Source: an uncultured Clostridia bacterium
GTDB lineage: Bacteria > Bacillota > Clostridia > Oscillospirales > CAG-272
Direction: 5' to 3'
Assembly (NCBI GenBank): GCA_946040935.1
Contig: CAMGCN010000033.1
Location: 1-7,958, forward strand
Length of the DNA stretch: 7,958 nt
Part shown: one piece after another, positions 1 through 7,958 of the stretch
Position numbering within the stretch: position 1 is the stretch's first letter
How the letters are laid out: each line of letters begins with the position of its first letter
The notes under the pieces: generated by a model
What the model saw: the letters and a program-made list of their open reading frames with translations, nothing else
Database searches by the model: none
What the model was told of the DNA's origin: nothing
Translations under genes and position numbers: made by a program

Positions 1-34
1 CACTATATTTTCAGGTAATACTTTTTCATCTGCG

Positions 35-43
35 TGGGATAAT
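35..43 (+). promoter_or_regulatory. Possible extended -10 promoter element for the small membrane protein gene
   Basis: The bases TGGGATAAT fit an extended -10 element (TG, one base, then GATAAT, one mismatch to TATAAT). No convincing -35 hexamer lies 16-18 bases upstream. A start about seven bases downstream would leave a leader of only about 15 bases, just enough for the ribosome binding site. This is inference from motif matching only. Confidence 0.3.
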
Positions 44-51
44 AAATACGC

Positions 52-59
52 GGAGGTGA
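52..59 (+). promoter_or_regulatory. Strong Shine-Dalgarno site that fixes the small protein start
   Basis: GGAGGTGA matches eight bases of the anti-Shine-Dalgarno complement and lies five bases before the ATG at 65. An in-frame GTG at 56 lies inside this site and so cannot be the start, which is why the shorter 57-residue reading is chosen. Confidence 0.75.
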
Positions 60-64
60 AAAAT

Positions 65-238
65 ATGAATGTTATGGATTTATCGAAAGGCGCCGCTCTC
101 GGATTGATTGCAGGACTTGCTGTCGGTATGATTGTTGCAGCCGACAAAAAAACAAAACGCAAGGTGGTACGTGCGGCAAAAAAGTCGGTTGACGCCATGG
201 AGGACGCCGTAAAGACGGCGGTAAATATGGACTGTTAA
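65..238 (+). CDS. Small single-span membrane protein with glycine zipper (unknown function)
   Basis: A 57-residue protein that I cannot assign to a named function. Residues 9-26 form a hydrophobic segment with glycines at 9, 13, 17 and 21, an exact GxxxGxxxGxxxG glycine zipper, which in other proteins favours close helix packing or oligomerisation in the membrane. Residues 28-40 are strongly basic (KKTKRK, then RAAKK), and 41-53 continue as a likely amphipathic helix; the chain ends in Cys57. The positive-inside rule suggests a cytoplasmic C-terminus. It broadly resembles the small YtxH-like membrane proteins common in Firmicutes, but no family-specific signature is present. Translation is supported by the very good ribosome binding site at 52-59. 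It appears to be a separate unit from serC, which has its own promoter. The gene is credible; the role is open. Confidence 0.7.
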   Translation: MNVMDLSKGAALGLIAGLAVGMIVAADKKTKRKVVRAAKKSVDAMEDAVKTAVNMDC

Positions 239-256
239 GGAAAGGAAACCGTCTTT
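211..256 (+). terminator. Weak candidate terminator overlapping the small gene's stop codon
   Basis: AAAGACGG at 211-218 is an exact inverted match to CCGTCTTT at 249-256, and the second arm runs into a T-rich stretch (TTTTTGAGTTTTTCTTT). The 30-base loop is unusually long for an intrinsic terminator and contains the stop codon. The first arm can also pair locally as CGCCGT-AAAG-ACGGCG (205-220), which would compete with it. Confidence 0.3.
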
Positions 257-289
257 TTGAGTTTTTCTTTACAAATTTTTAACGCAAAA

Positions 290-310
290 GCGGTACTGAA
301 TAAGTGCCGC
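290..310. terminator. Small hairpin between the small protein gene and serC
   Basis: GCGGTACT at 290-297 pairs with AGTGCCGC at 303-310 (eight pairs, one of them G-T) around the loop GAATA. The downstream tract on the plus strand is poor (TATTTGTA). On the minus strand the hairpin is followed by TTTT then GCG, also imperfect. It could be a weak terminator for the small gene or a structural remnant. Confidence 0.35.
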
Positions 311-406
311 TATTTGTATATACATAAATGTATTTCTTTGCCATACAAAGCTTAATATCAATGGTTAAGGAAAAGGCGGTATCATTATTTACGTTATATC
401 TTTTGC

Positions 407-420
407 CCCGAATATTCGGG
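407..420. promoter_or_regulatory. Perfect 14-bp palindrome, possible operator upstream of serC
   Basis: CCCGAATATTCGGG reads identically on both strands. Its right edge lies 36 bases before the -35 hexamer of the serC promoter, a usual place for an activator or a dimeric regulator to bind. No regulator is identifiable from this window and I do not recognise the motif. The site is upstream of the predicted transcript, so an RNA role is unlikely unless transcription begins further upstream. Confidence 0.35.
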
Positions 421-456
421 ATGTATGAAGTATTAGTCGTTTTTTCTTATAAACTC

Positions 457-485
457 TTGACTTGTAGGAGGAATGGGAGTATAAT
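457..485 (+). promoter_or_regulatory. Sigma-A-type promoter of serC-serA
   Basis: TTGACT (457-462; five of six to consensus) and TATAAT (480-485; perfect) are separated by exactly 17 bases. Transcription should begin near 492, giving a leader of about 26 bases before the serC start at 518, too short to hold a T-box or other riboswitch. GGAGG at 506-510 is the serC ribosome binding site, seven bases before the ATG. Confidence 0.85.
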
Positions 486-517
486 GCAAATAATTATTTA
501 TTTACGGAGGCAATAAA

Positions 518-1606
518 ATGAACAGAGTTTACAACTTTTCCGCAGGCCCCTCTATGTTACCTCTTCCGGTACTCGAGAAGGCCGCATCAGAGCTTATTTG
601 TTATCAGGACACCGGTATGTCCGTTATGGAGATGAGCCACCGATCTCCGGCATACGATAAGATAATCAAGGATGCAGAGGCGGCTTTCCGCCGTCTTATG
701 AATATTCCCGACAATTACAAGGTACTTTTCCTGCAGGGCGGAGCTTCCACCCAGTTTGCGGCTGTACCGCTTAACCTTATGAAATCGGGAAAGGCTGACT
801 ATGTTATAACCGGTCAGTTCTCCAAAAAAGCGTATAAGGAAGCGCAAAAGTACGGCGATGTCCGTCTTGTGGCTTCAAGCGAAGATAAGAATAATACTTA
901 TATTCCGAAACTCACAAAAGAAGACTTTCGTCCCGACGCCGATTACGTACATATTTGTTTCAATAATACTATTTACGGAACCAAGTGGAACTATATTCCC
1001 GATACAGGCGACATTCCCCTTGTCGCAGATATGTCCTCCTGCATTATGAGCGAGCCGGTTGACGTCAGCAAATTCGGCGTAATTTACGCAGGTGCACAGA
1101 AGAACATGGCGCCCGCAGGTCTTACCGTTGTAATAGTCCGTGAGGATCTCCTCGGCAACTCGAGGCCCGAGACACCAACTATGCTTGACTGGAAGACGAT
1201 GGCTGATAACGACTCGATGTATAATACGCCCCCTTGCTGGTGCATTTACATTGCAAAGCTTGTTTATGAATGGGCGCTTGACCTCGGCGGACTCGAGGAA
1301 ATGAAGAAGTATAATGAGAAAAAGTGCGCTGTACTTTATGATTACCTTGATTCCCAGAGCTACTATATTGCTCCTGCGGAAAAGGAAGCGCGTTCAATGA
1401 TGAATGTTACGTTTGTCACGGGAGATCCCGAACTTGATAAGAAGTTCGCCGCTGAAGCAGGCGCTTCGGGCTTCAAGAATGTCAAGGGACACCGTTCTGT
1501 GGGCGGCATGAGAGCGTCAATATACAACGCCATGCCTATTGAAGGCGTTGAAAAGCTCGTTGAGTTTATGAAGAATTTTGCTGAAAATAATCCAAAGGAA
1601 AACTGA
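518..1606 (+). CDS. serC: Phosphoserine aminotransferase SerC
   Basis: This PLP enzyme converts 3-phosphohydroxypyruvate and glutamate to 3-phosphoserine and 2-oxoglutarate, the second step of serine synthesis in the cytoplasm. The 362-residue length is typical of the family. The start FSAGP (7-11) is the classic SerC opening; GGAST (74-78) is the phosphate/cofactor loop; Asp171 in ADMSS contacts the PLP ring; Lys195 in GAQKN is the Schiff-base lysine; GHRSVGGMRASIYNA (324-338) is the conserved C-terminal substrate-binding block. All key positions are intact. The ATG at 518 has GGAGG seven bases upstream. The stop lies one base before the serA start, so the two genes form an operon driven by the promoter at 457-485. 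The function is assigned by strong motif agreement with the family; no oddities were seen. Confidence 0.97.
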   Translation: MNRVYNFSAGPSMLPLPVLEKAASELICYQDTGMSVMEMSHRSPAYDKIIKDAEAAFRRLMNIPDNYKVLFLQGGASTQFAAVPLNLMKSGKADYVITGQFSKKAYKEAQKYGDVRLVASSEDKNNTYIPKLTKEDFRPDADYVHICFNNTIYGTKWNYIPDTGDIPLVADMSSCIMSEPVDVSKFGVIYAGAQKNMAPAGLTVVIVREDLLGNSRPETPTMLDWKTMADNDSMYNTPPCWCIYIAKLVYEWALDLGGLEEMKKYNEKKCAVLYDYLDSQSYYIAPAEKEARSMMNVTFVTGDPELDKKFAAEAGASGFKNVKGHRSVGGMRASIYNAMPIEGVEKLVEFMKNFAENNPKEN

Positions 1607-1607
1607 A

Positions 1608-2765
1608 ATGAAAATACAACTTTTGAATAAAATCGCGCCTGTCGGAACCGACCTTTTCGACAAGAGCTGGAATGTCGGCGAGGATGTTACCGAGGCCGAC
1701 GCGATAATGGTCAGAAGCGCGTCTATGCATGAAATGACATTTGATAAGAATCTTAAGGCGATTGCGCGCGCCGGTGCGGGAGTAAATAATATACCGCTCG
1801 ACGAATGTGCAAAGCAGGGAATTGTAGTCTTTAACACACCGGGCGCAAACGCAAACGGCGTAAAGGAGCTTACTCTTGCCGCTTTACTTCTCGCTTCGAG
1901 AAAAATCGTTGACGGAGTCAACTGGACGAAAACGCTCGGCGATAATCCGCTCGGCGTTGCAAAATCTGTTGAAAAGGGTAAAAGCAGTTTTGCAGGATGC
2001 GAGCTGCGCGGAAAGACTCTCGGTGTTATAGGTCTCGGTGCCATAGGCGGACTTGTTGCAAATGCCGCAACCCGGCTCGGCATGAAGGTTGTCGGCTGCG
2101 ACCCGTTTATTTCGGTAAATGCCGCATGGAGACTTGACGCTCATGTTGTAAAGGCAAATACTTTTGACGATGTATATGCCGTTTCCGACTACATCACATT
2201 GCATGTCCCTGCAACAGACGACACAAAAGGTATGATAAACGCAGAAACTCTTGCAAAAATGAAAGACGGAGTTAAGATTGTCAACCTTGCGAGAGCCGAC
2301 CTCGTAAATGCGGCTGATGTAAAAGCAAGTATTGCATCGGGCAAGGTTTCCTGTTATGTTACGGATTTTCCGACTGAAGATACTGTAAACTGCGACGGTA
2401 TCATCACTATTCCTCACTTGGGCGCATCTACTGAAGAATCAGAAGATAACTGCGCTGTTATGGCCGCAAACGAGCTTATAGAATACCTGACCGAGGGCAA
2501 CATAACCAATTCGGTGAATTATCCTTCTGTTTCAATGCCAAAAAGCGGCGACGTCAGAGTTACCGTAATGCATAAGAACGTACCTGCTATGCTTTCTGCA
2601 ATATCCGCCTGCGTTTCGGGAGCAAATCTTAATATCGCGAATATGATTAATAAATCAAAGGGCGAGTACGCTTATACGATTATCGATGTTGACGGAACGG
2701 TGAGCGATGAGACGGTCGGCTCAATTAAATCAATTGACGGAGTAATCCGCGTATCTTTATATTAA
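1608..2765 (+). CDS. serA: D-3-phosphoglycerate dehydrogenase SerA, short form with ACT domain
   Basis: SerA oxidises 3-phosphoglycerate to 3-phosphohydroxypyruvate with NAD+, the first committed step of serine synthesis, and feeds SerC encoded just upstream. The 385-residue chain has a substrate-binding half, the Rossmann motif GLGAIG (142-147) followed by Asp165 for the NAD ribose, then the catalytic set Arg229, Glu257 and His270 (in IPHLGAST). Residues about 315-385 form an ACT domain; there is no intervening ASB domain, so it is a type II enzyme. Asn324 and Asn342 are spaced 18 residues apart, like the serine-binding Asn346 and Asn364 of E. coli SerA, suggesting serine feedback inhibition. 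The loop after the catalytic Arg reads ARADLVN rather than the usual ARGGxVD. ATG at 1608 is chosen because AAGGA lies eight bases upstream at 1595-1599; an in-frame TTG at 1578 would overlap serC and has no comparable site. Confidence 0.95.
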   Translation: MKIQLLNKIAPVGTDLFDKSWNVGEDVTEADAIMVRSASMHEMTFDKNLKAIARAGAGVNNIPLDECAKQGIVVFNTPGANANGVKELTLAALLLASRKIVDGVNWTKTLGDNPLGVAKSVEKGKSSFAGCELRGKTLGVIGLGAIGGLVANAATRLGMKVVGCDPFISVNAAWRLDAHVVKANTFDDVYAVSDYITLHVPATDDTKGMINAETLAKMKDGVKIVNLARADLVNAADVKASIASGKVSCYVTDFPTEDTVNCDGIITIPHLGASTEESEDNCAVMAANELIEYLTEGNITNSVNYPSVSMPKSGDVRVTVMHKNVPAMLSAISACVSGANLNIANMINKSKGEYAYTIIDVDGTVSDETVGSIKSIDGVIRVSLY

Positions 2766-2771
2766 AAACCG

Positions 2772-2802
2772 AAAAGTGAGCGCCCATGCGCTCACTTTTT
2801 TT
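2772..2802 (+). terminator. Strong intrinsic terminator of the serC-serA operon
   Basis: AAAAGTGAGCGC (2772-2783) pairs perfectly with GCGCTCACTTTT (2788-2799) around a CCAT loop, giving a 12-bp stem that runs into seven consecutive T residues (2796-2802). It begins seven bases after the serA stop codon. Confidence 0.92.
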
Positions 2803-2831
2803 GTTTGTCTATTTATTTTATCAACTTTTTT

Positions 2832-2840
2832 TGTTATAAT
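2832..2840 (+). promoter_or_regulatory. Extended -10 promoter for ligA-obg
   Basis: TGTTATAAT is a perfect extended -10 (TG, one base, TATAAT). The -35 region 17 bases upstream (TTTATT, 2812-2817) is weak, as is usual for extended -10 promoters. The predicted start near 2847 leaves a leader of about 28 bases. GGAG at 2863-2866 is the ribosome binding site, eight bases before the ligA ATG at 2875. Confidence 0.75.
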
Positions 2841-2874
2841 AGAGACAGAAGATTATAACTACGGAGTTTTATAA

Positions 2875-4841
<1,967 letters not shown>

Positions 4842-4842
<1 letters not shown>

Positions 4843-6113
4843 TGTTTGTTGATAACGTAAAAATCTATTTGAAAGCAGGTGACGGCGGAAGGGGCTGCGT
4901 CTCATTCCACAGGGAGAAATATATTTCTCACGGCGGCCCTGACGGGGGAGACGGCGGAAAGGGAGCCGACATAATTCTGACGGTGGATAACGGCGTAAAT
5001 ACACTTTTAAGCTACAGATACCGTCATAAGTTTGTTGCAGATAACGGCGAGGACGGAAAAAACTCAAAATGCCACGGCAAGAACGCTAAAAATCTCATAT
5101 TGCCCGTACCTCCCGGAACTGTTGTAAAAGACGCGAAAACCGGTCTTGTTATACACGATATGTCAGACGGTGAGGACTTTGTAATATGCAAAGGAGGAAA
5201 AGGCGGCTGGGGTAACGTGCATTATGCTACGCCAACGCGACAGATACCGAGATTTGCGAAAAACGGTATGAAGGGTGAAGAAGCAGAGGTTATTTTTGAA
5301 CTTAAAATGATAGCCGATGTCGGGCTCGTCGGATTTCCCAACGTCGGAAAATCTTCAATTCTCTCTATTATCAGTACGGCAAAACCCAAAATCGCGAATT
5401 ATCATTTTACCACTCTCGCGCCTAATCTCGGAGTGGTAAAGACAGGCGAGGGCAGGGGATTTGTTGCGGCTGATATTCCCGGTCTTATTGAGGGCGCGTC
5501 AGAAGGAGCAGGTCTCGGCCTTGAATTTTTACGCCACGTCGACAGGTGCCGTCTTATCCTCCACGTTGTGGACATTTCTCATGCCGACGGCAGAGACCCT
5601 CTTGATGATATCAAAAAAATAAATTATGAGCTAAAGAAGTATTCGCCTGAATTAGCCTCGCGTCCGCAGATTGTAGTTGCAAATAAATTTGACGCTTTGC
5701 CGGAAGATGATGATTTGACAGAGTTTGAAAAATACGTTTCGGATAACGGCTGGCAATTGATTTACTCCTCCGCGGCAACTGGAGAAGGTATCGATAAGGT
5801 TGTAAAGGCGGCCTCTGATATGCTTGCGACTTTGCCTCCCGTAAAGGTTTATGAAAGGGAATATGTCAAAGAAAGCGTTAAAATACCTGATGAGCATGAT
5901 ATTACTATCAAAAATGTTGACGGAGTATATGAGGTCGAGGGAGAATGGCTCTATAATCTCATGGGTTCTGTAAACTTTGATGACCGAGAGTCGCTTATGT
6001 ACTTTGAGCGCGTATTGAGAAACGCCGGCGTCATTGATAAGCTCACGGAATTCGGCGTAAAAGACGGTGATACTGTCAGTATTTACGGTTTTGAATTTGA
6101 TTTTATTCTATAA
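4842..6113 (+). CDS. obg: Obg-family GTPase (CgtA/ObgE), ribosome assembly
   Basis: Obg is an essential GTPase that binds the 50S subunit late in assembly and links growth to nutrient status and, in some species, to stress or sporulation signals. The 423-residue protein has the full architecture: the glycine-rich Obg domain (1-157, with GDGGRG and GGDGGKG loops), the G domain with P-loop GFPNVGKS (164-171), switch I Thr190-Thr191, DIPG (211-214), NKFD (281-284) and the SSAA G5 motif (309-312), and the C-terminal OCT domain (about 342-423) found in Gram-positive Obg. All GTP-binding motifs are intact. The ATG overlaps the ligA stop as TAATG; there is only a weak GGTGA-like site upstream, so translation probably depends on ribosomes finishing ligA. 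The usual rplU-rpmA neighbours are absent. A strong terminator follows immediately. Confidence 0.97.
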
Positions 6114-6141
6114 AAAACAGACGGTTATCCGTCTGTTTTTT
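6112..6141. terminator. Bidirectional terminator between convergent obg and glpK
   Basis: AAAAAACAGACGG (6112-6124) pairs perfectly with CCGTCTGTTTTTT (6129-6141) around a TTAT loop. The A-tract and T-tract make it equally good on both strands: six T residues follow the GC stem for obg, and the same holds in reverse for glpK, whose stop codon begins seven bases away at 6148-6150. It overlaps the last two bases of the obg stop codon. Confidence 0.92.
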
Positions 6142-6147
6142 AATAAA

Positions 6148-7629
6148 TCAAATTTTACATTTTTCAATTGCGTTTTTCCAGCCGCGAAGGAGCTTGCCCC
6201 GCGTCTCATCCTGTATTTTAGGTGAGAAAGATTTGTCTGTTATTAATATTCGCTTTATTTCGTCAAGGTCGTTATATACTCCGCATGATAATCCGGCGAG
6301 GAGTGCCGCACCGAGTGCCGTTGCTTCACGGCATGAAGGTAGTTTTATGTTAATTTGCGATATGTCAGCCTGAAATTGCATTAAAAAATTGTTTTCAGTT
6401 GCGCCGCCGTCTGCTTCGAGTGTAGATATTTTGATTCCGCTGTCGCTCACCATTGCAGAAAGCACGTCGTTTGTTTGATATGCAAGGGATTCAAGTGCGG
6501 CACGGATAATGTGATTCTTATTTGTGCCTCGTGTAAGTCCGCATATAATTCCGCGTGCTTCAGGCTGCCAATACGGAGCGCCGAGACCGGTGAAAGCAGG
6601 AACTAAATATACGCCGCCCGTATCGTTTACCGAAAGCGCGGCTTCTTCGCTTTGCGCCGAGTAAGAAATCAGATTCATCTCGTCACGCAGCCACTGTATG
6701 GCGGCGCCTGCGACGAAGACCGAGCCTTCAAGAGCGTAAAACGTCTCCTTTTTAATTCTCCATGCGACTGAACTTATGAGTCCGAATTCGCTGTTTACTC
6801 GGTTTTTTCCGGTATTCATCAAAAGGAAACAGCCTGTGCCGTATGTATTTTTACATTCACCTGAATTAAAGCAACCGTGACCGAAAAGCGCCGCCTGCTG
6901 ATCGCCTGCAACGCCGCAGATTTTGATTGACGAGCCGAAAATTTTCTTTTGAGTTTCGCATATAACGCATGAGCTGTCTACTACTTTCGGAAGCATCTTA
7001 TAGGGAATATCAAATATCTTCAGCAGCTCTTTATCCCACGACATTGTGTTAATATTAAACAGCATTGTACGGCTTGCGTTGGAAACATCCGTTGCATGGC
7101 ATTTGCCGCCGCTGAGATTCCATATGAGCCAACTGTCAACAGTACCGAAAAGCGCAAGACCTTTTTCCGCGTCTTTTCTGACGCCGGGTACGTTGTCAAG
7201 TATCCATTTGATTTTTGTGGCGGAAAAGTATGGGTCGATGACAAGTCCCGTGCGTTCCTTTATCATCTGCTCGAGACCGTCCGCTTTTAGCTTGGCACAT
7301 ATGTCAGCCGTCCTTCTGCATTGCCATACTATAGCGTTGCAGTAGGGTTTTCCGGTTTCTTTGTTCCATACTACCGTTGTCTCTCTTTGGTTTGTGATTC
7401 CTATGCCCGAAATCTGCGAGGCAGACAGTCCGCTTTCCTCAAGCGCCTTTTTTGCCACTTCAAGCTGTGTTTTCAGAATATCGTATGGATTATGTTCAAC
7501 CCAACCTTCGTGAGGGAAAATCTGCCTGTATTCCTTTTGAGCGATTGATACGGCATTTGCGCTTTCATCAAAGATAATACATCTTGAGCTTGTCGTACCC
7601 TGGTCAAGGGACATTATATATTTTTTCAT
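6148..7629 (-). CDS. glpK: Glycerol kinase GlpK
   Basis: GlpK phosphorylates glycerol with ATP to sn-glycerol 3-phosphate, a precursor of phospholipids and an entry into glycolysis. The 493-residue protein is a complete FGGY-family kinase: phosphate loop DQGTTSSR (9-16), glycerol-binding Arg82-Glu83 in NQRETT, Tyr134 in DPYFSATK, the catalytic base Asp243 in GDQQAALFG, second phosphate loop GTGCF (265-269) and the adenosine-binding GGATENN region (408-414). At the place where enterococcal GlpK carries the histidine phosphorylated by HPr, this protein has Lys229, and the glycine-rich fructose-1,6-bisphosphate loop of E. coli GlpK is also missing, so neither known control is evident. The start has AGGA (7637-7640) seven bases upstream and overlaps the preceding gene as ATGA, suggesting coupled translation. 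No glpF or glpD lies in the window. Confidence 0.97.
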   Translation of the reverse strand: MKKYIMSLDQGTTSSRCIIFDESANAVSIAQKEYRQIFPHEGWVEHNPYDILKTQLEVAKKALEESGLSASQISGIGITNQRETTVVWNKETGKPYCNAIVWQCRRTADICAKLKADGLEQMIKERTGLVIDPYFSATKIKWILDNVPGVRKDAEKGLALFGTVDSWLIWNLSGGKCHATDVSNASRTMLFNINTMSWDKELLKIFDIPYKMLPKVVDSSCVICETQKKIFGSSIKICGVAGDQQAALFGHGCFNSGECKNTYGTGCFLLMNTGKNRVNSEFGLISSVAWRIKKETFYALEGSVFVAGAAIQWLRDEMNLISYSAQSEEAALSVNDTGGVYLVPAFTGLGAPYWQPEARGIICGLTRGTNKNHIIRAALESLAYQTNDVLSAMVSDSGIKISTLEADGGATENNFLMQFQADISQINIKLPSCREATALGAALLAGLSCGVYNDLDEIKRILITDKSFSPKIQDETRGKLLRGWKNAIEKCKI

Positions 7630-7958
7630 ATCATAATCCTGACTTTACGTTTTAATACCTCTGCGTGAAAATCCGTAACTTTTCCTACTTCGCCGTCGAC
7701 ACATATGTTTTCAATATCAGAAATATCTATCGCAGTACATTTAACATATGTAGCATATTTTGAGAATTTATCTATCGGAGTCATTGATTCGGGATTGATG
7801 TGCTTACCCAATCTGTAATCATTTATTAAAGCTAAAAATTTATATCTCGGCATTTTTTTCACAAGTAAAACATCTAAGAGTCCGTCGTCGTATTCCGCAA
7901 GCGGCGCGGCCTTAAATCCGCCTCCGTAAAAGGAGCAGTTACCGATAACACATATAAG
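7626..7958 (-). CDS. Diacylglycerol kinase/YegS-family lipid kinase, C-terminal part (cut by window edge)
   Basis: The reading frame is open to the right edge, giving the last 110 residues of a longer protein of normally about 290-310. The fragment begins [20 protein letters not shown] and carries the family signature N-x4-GGGF-x2-AP-x5-DGLLDV (Asn7, GGGF 12-15, Asp-Gly at 25-26), then a DGE motif at 88-90 near the C-terminus. These mark the C-terminal beta-sandwich of the diacylglycerol kinase-like group (DgkB, YegS, BmrU), which phosphorylate diacylglycerol or related lipids at the inner face of the membrane. The ATP-binding N-terminal domain lies outside the window, so the exact substrate cannot be judged. 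An internal GTG at 7862 is not a plausible start, since conserved motifs lie upstream of it. The last four bases overlap the glpK start. Confidence 0.9.
   Translation of the reverse strand, partial: LICVIGNCSFYGGGFKAAPLAEYDDGLLDVLLVKKMPRYKFLALINDYRLGKHINPESMTPIDKFSKYATYVKCTAIDISDIENICVDGEVGKVTDFHAEVLKRKVRIMI

Noticed and set aside
14..22. GGTAATACT resembling the -10 of forespore sigma factors (GGnnAnAnT)
   Set aside because: The matching -35 would lie outside the window to the left, and a nine-base loose match is expected by chance, so a sporulation promoter cannot be supported.
466..475. AGGAGG followed by ATG inside the serC promoter spacer
   Set aside because: The spacing to the ATG is only one base, the frame closes after three codons, and the site lies upstream of the predicted transcription start.
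328..516. 62-codon open frame in the serC upstream region
   Set aside because: It has no ribosome binding site, overlaps the palindrome and the whole serC promoter, and its predicted product has no recognisable family features.
492..517. T-box or other riboswitch controlling serC-serA
   Set aside because: The predicted leader is only about 26 bases, and no T-box-like sequence or anti-terminator hairpin is visible in the upstream region.
1517..2083. 188-codon frame on the minus strand across the serC-serA junction
   Set aside because: It lies opposite two well-supported genes, is rich in Ser/Pro/Ala as expected of an antisense shadow, and matches no family I recognise.
1884..2417. 177-codon minus-strand frame within serA
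   Set aside because: Antisense to intact serA coding sequence, with no start signals or recognisable motifs.
7626..7862. Stand-alone 78-codon gene starting at GTG 7862
   Set aside because: The frame continues without a stop to the window edge, and the upstream part carries the conserved GGGF and DGLLDV signature of a lipid kinase, so this is only the tail of a larger gene.

Overview
The window reads as ordinary chromosomal DNA of a low-to-moderate G+C Firmicute, most likely a member of the Clostridia. I infer this from strong GGAGG-type ribosome binding sites, sigma-A-like promoters with consensus -10 boxes, stem-plus-T-tract terminators, a short ACT-domain SerA directly behind SerC, and the protein sequences themselves. 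I could not run a taxonomic search. No mobile element, CRISPR array, tRNA or rRNA is visible.

Layout. (1) 65-238 (+) encodes a 57-residue single-span membrane protein with a glycine zipper and a basic tail; its function is unknown. (2) 239-517 is non-coding. It holds two weak hairpins, a perfect 14-bp palindrome and a near-consensus promoter facing serC. (3) 518-2765 (+) is a serC-serA operon covering two of the three steps of serine synthesis from 3-phosphoglycerate; it ends in a strong terminator at 2772-2802. (4) 2875-6113 (+) is a ligA-obg pair: NAD-dependent DNA ligase and the Obg ribosome-assembly GTPase, joined by a one-base TAATG overlap behind an extended -10 promoter. (5) 6112-6141 is a symmetrical terminator serving obg and the convergent glpK. 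(6) 6148-7958 (-) is glycerol kinase, preceded with a 4-base ATGA overlap by the 3' part of a diacylglycerol-kinase-family lipid kinase that runs off the right edge of the window.

How the genes fit together. SerC and SerA supply serine, and the serine-contacting asparagines of the SerA ACT domain are kept, so serine feedback is likely. LigA and Obg are housekeeping proteins for DNA joining and 50S assembly. The lipid kinase and GlpK both phosphorylate glycerol-based substrates that can lead to phosphatidic acid, and the overlap suggests coupled translation.

I found no clearly new biological system. The items most worth a second look are the glycine-zipper small protein, the lipid kinase-glycerol kinase coupling, the separation of obg from the usual ribosomal-protein genes, the lack of both known regulatory sites in GlpK, and the palindrome upstream of the serC promoter.
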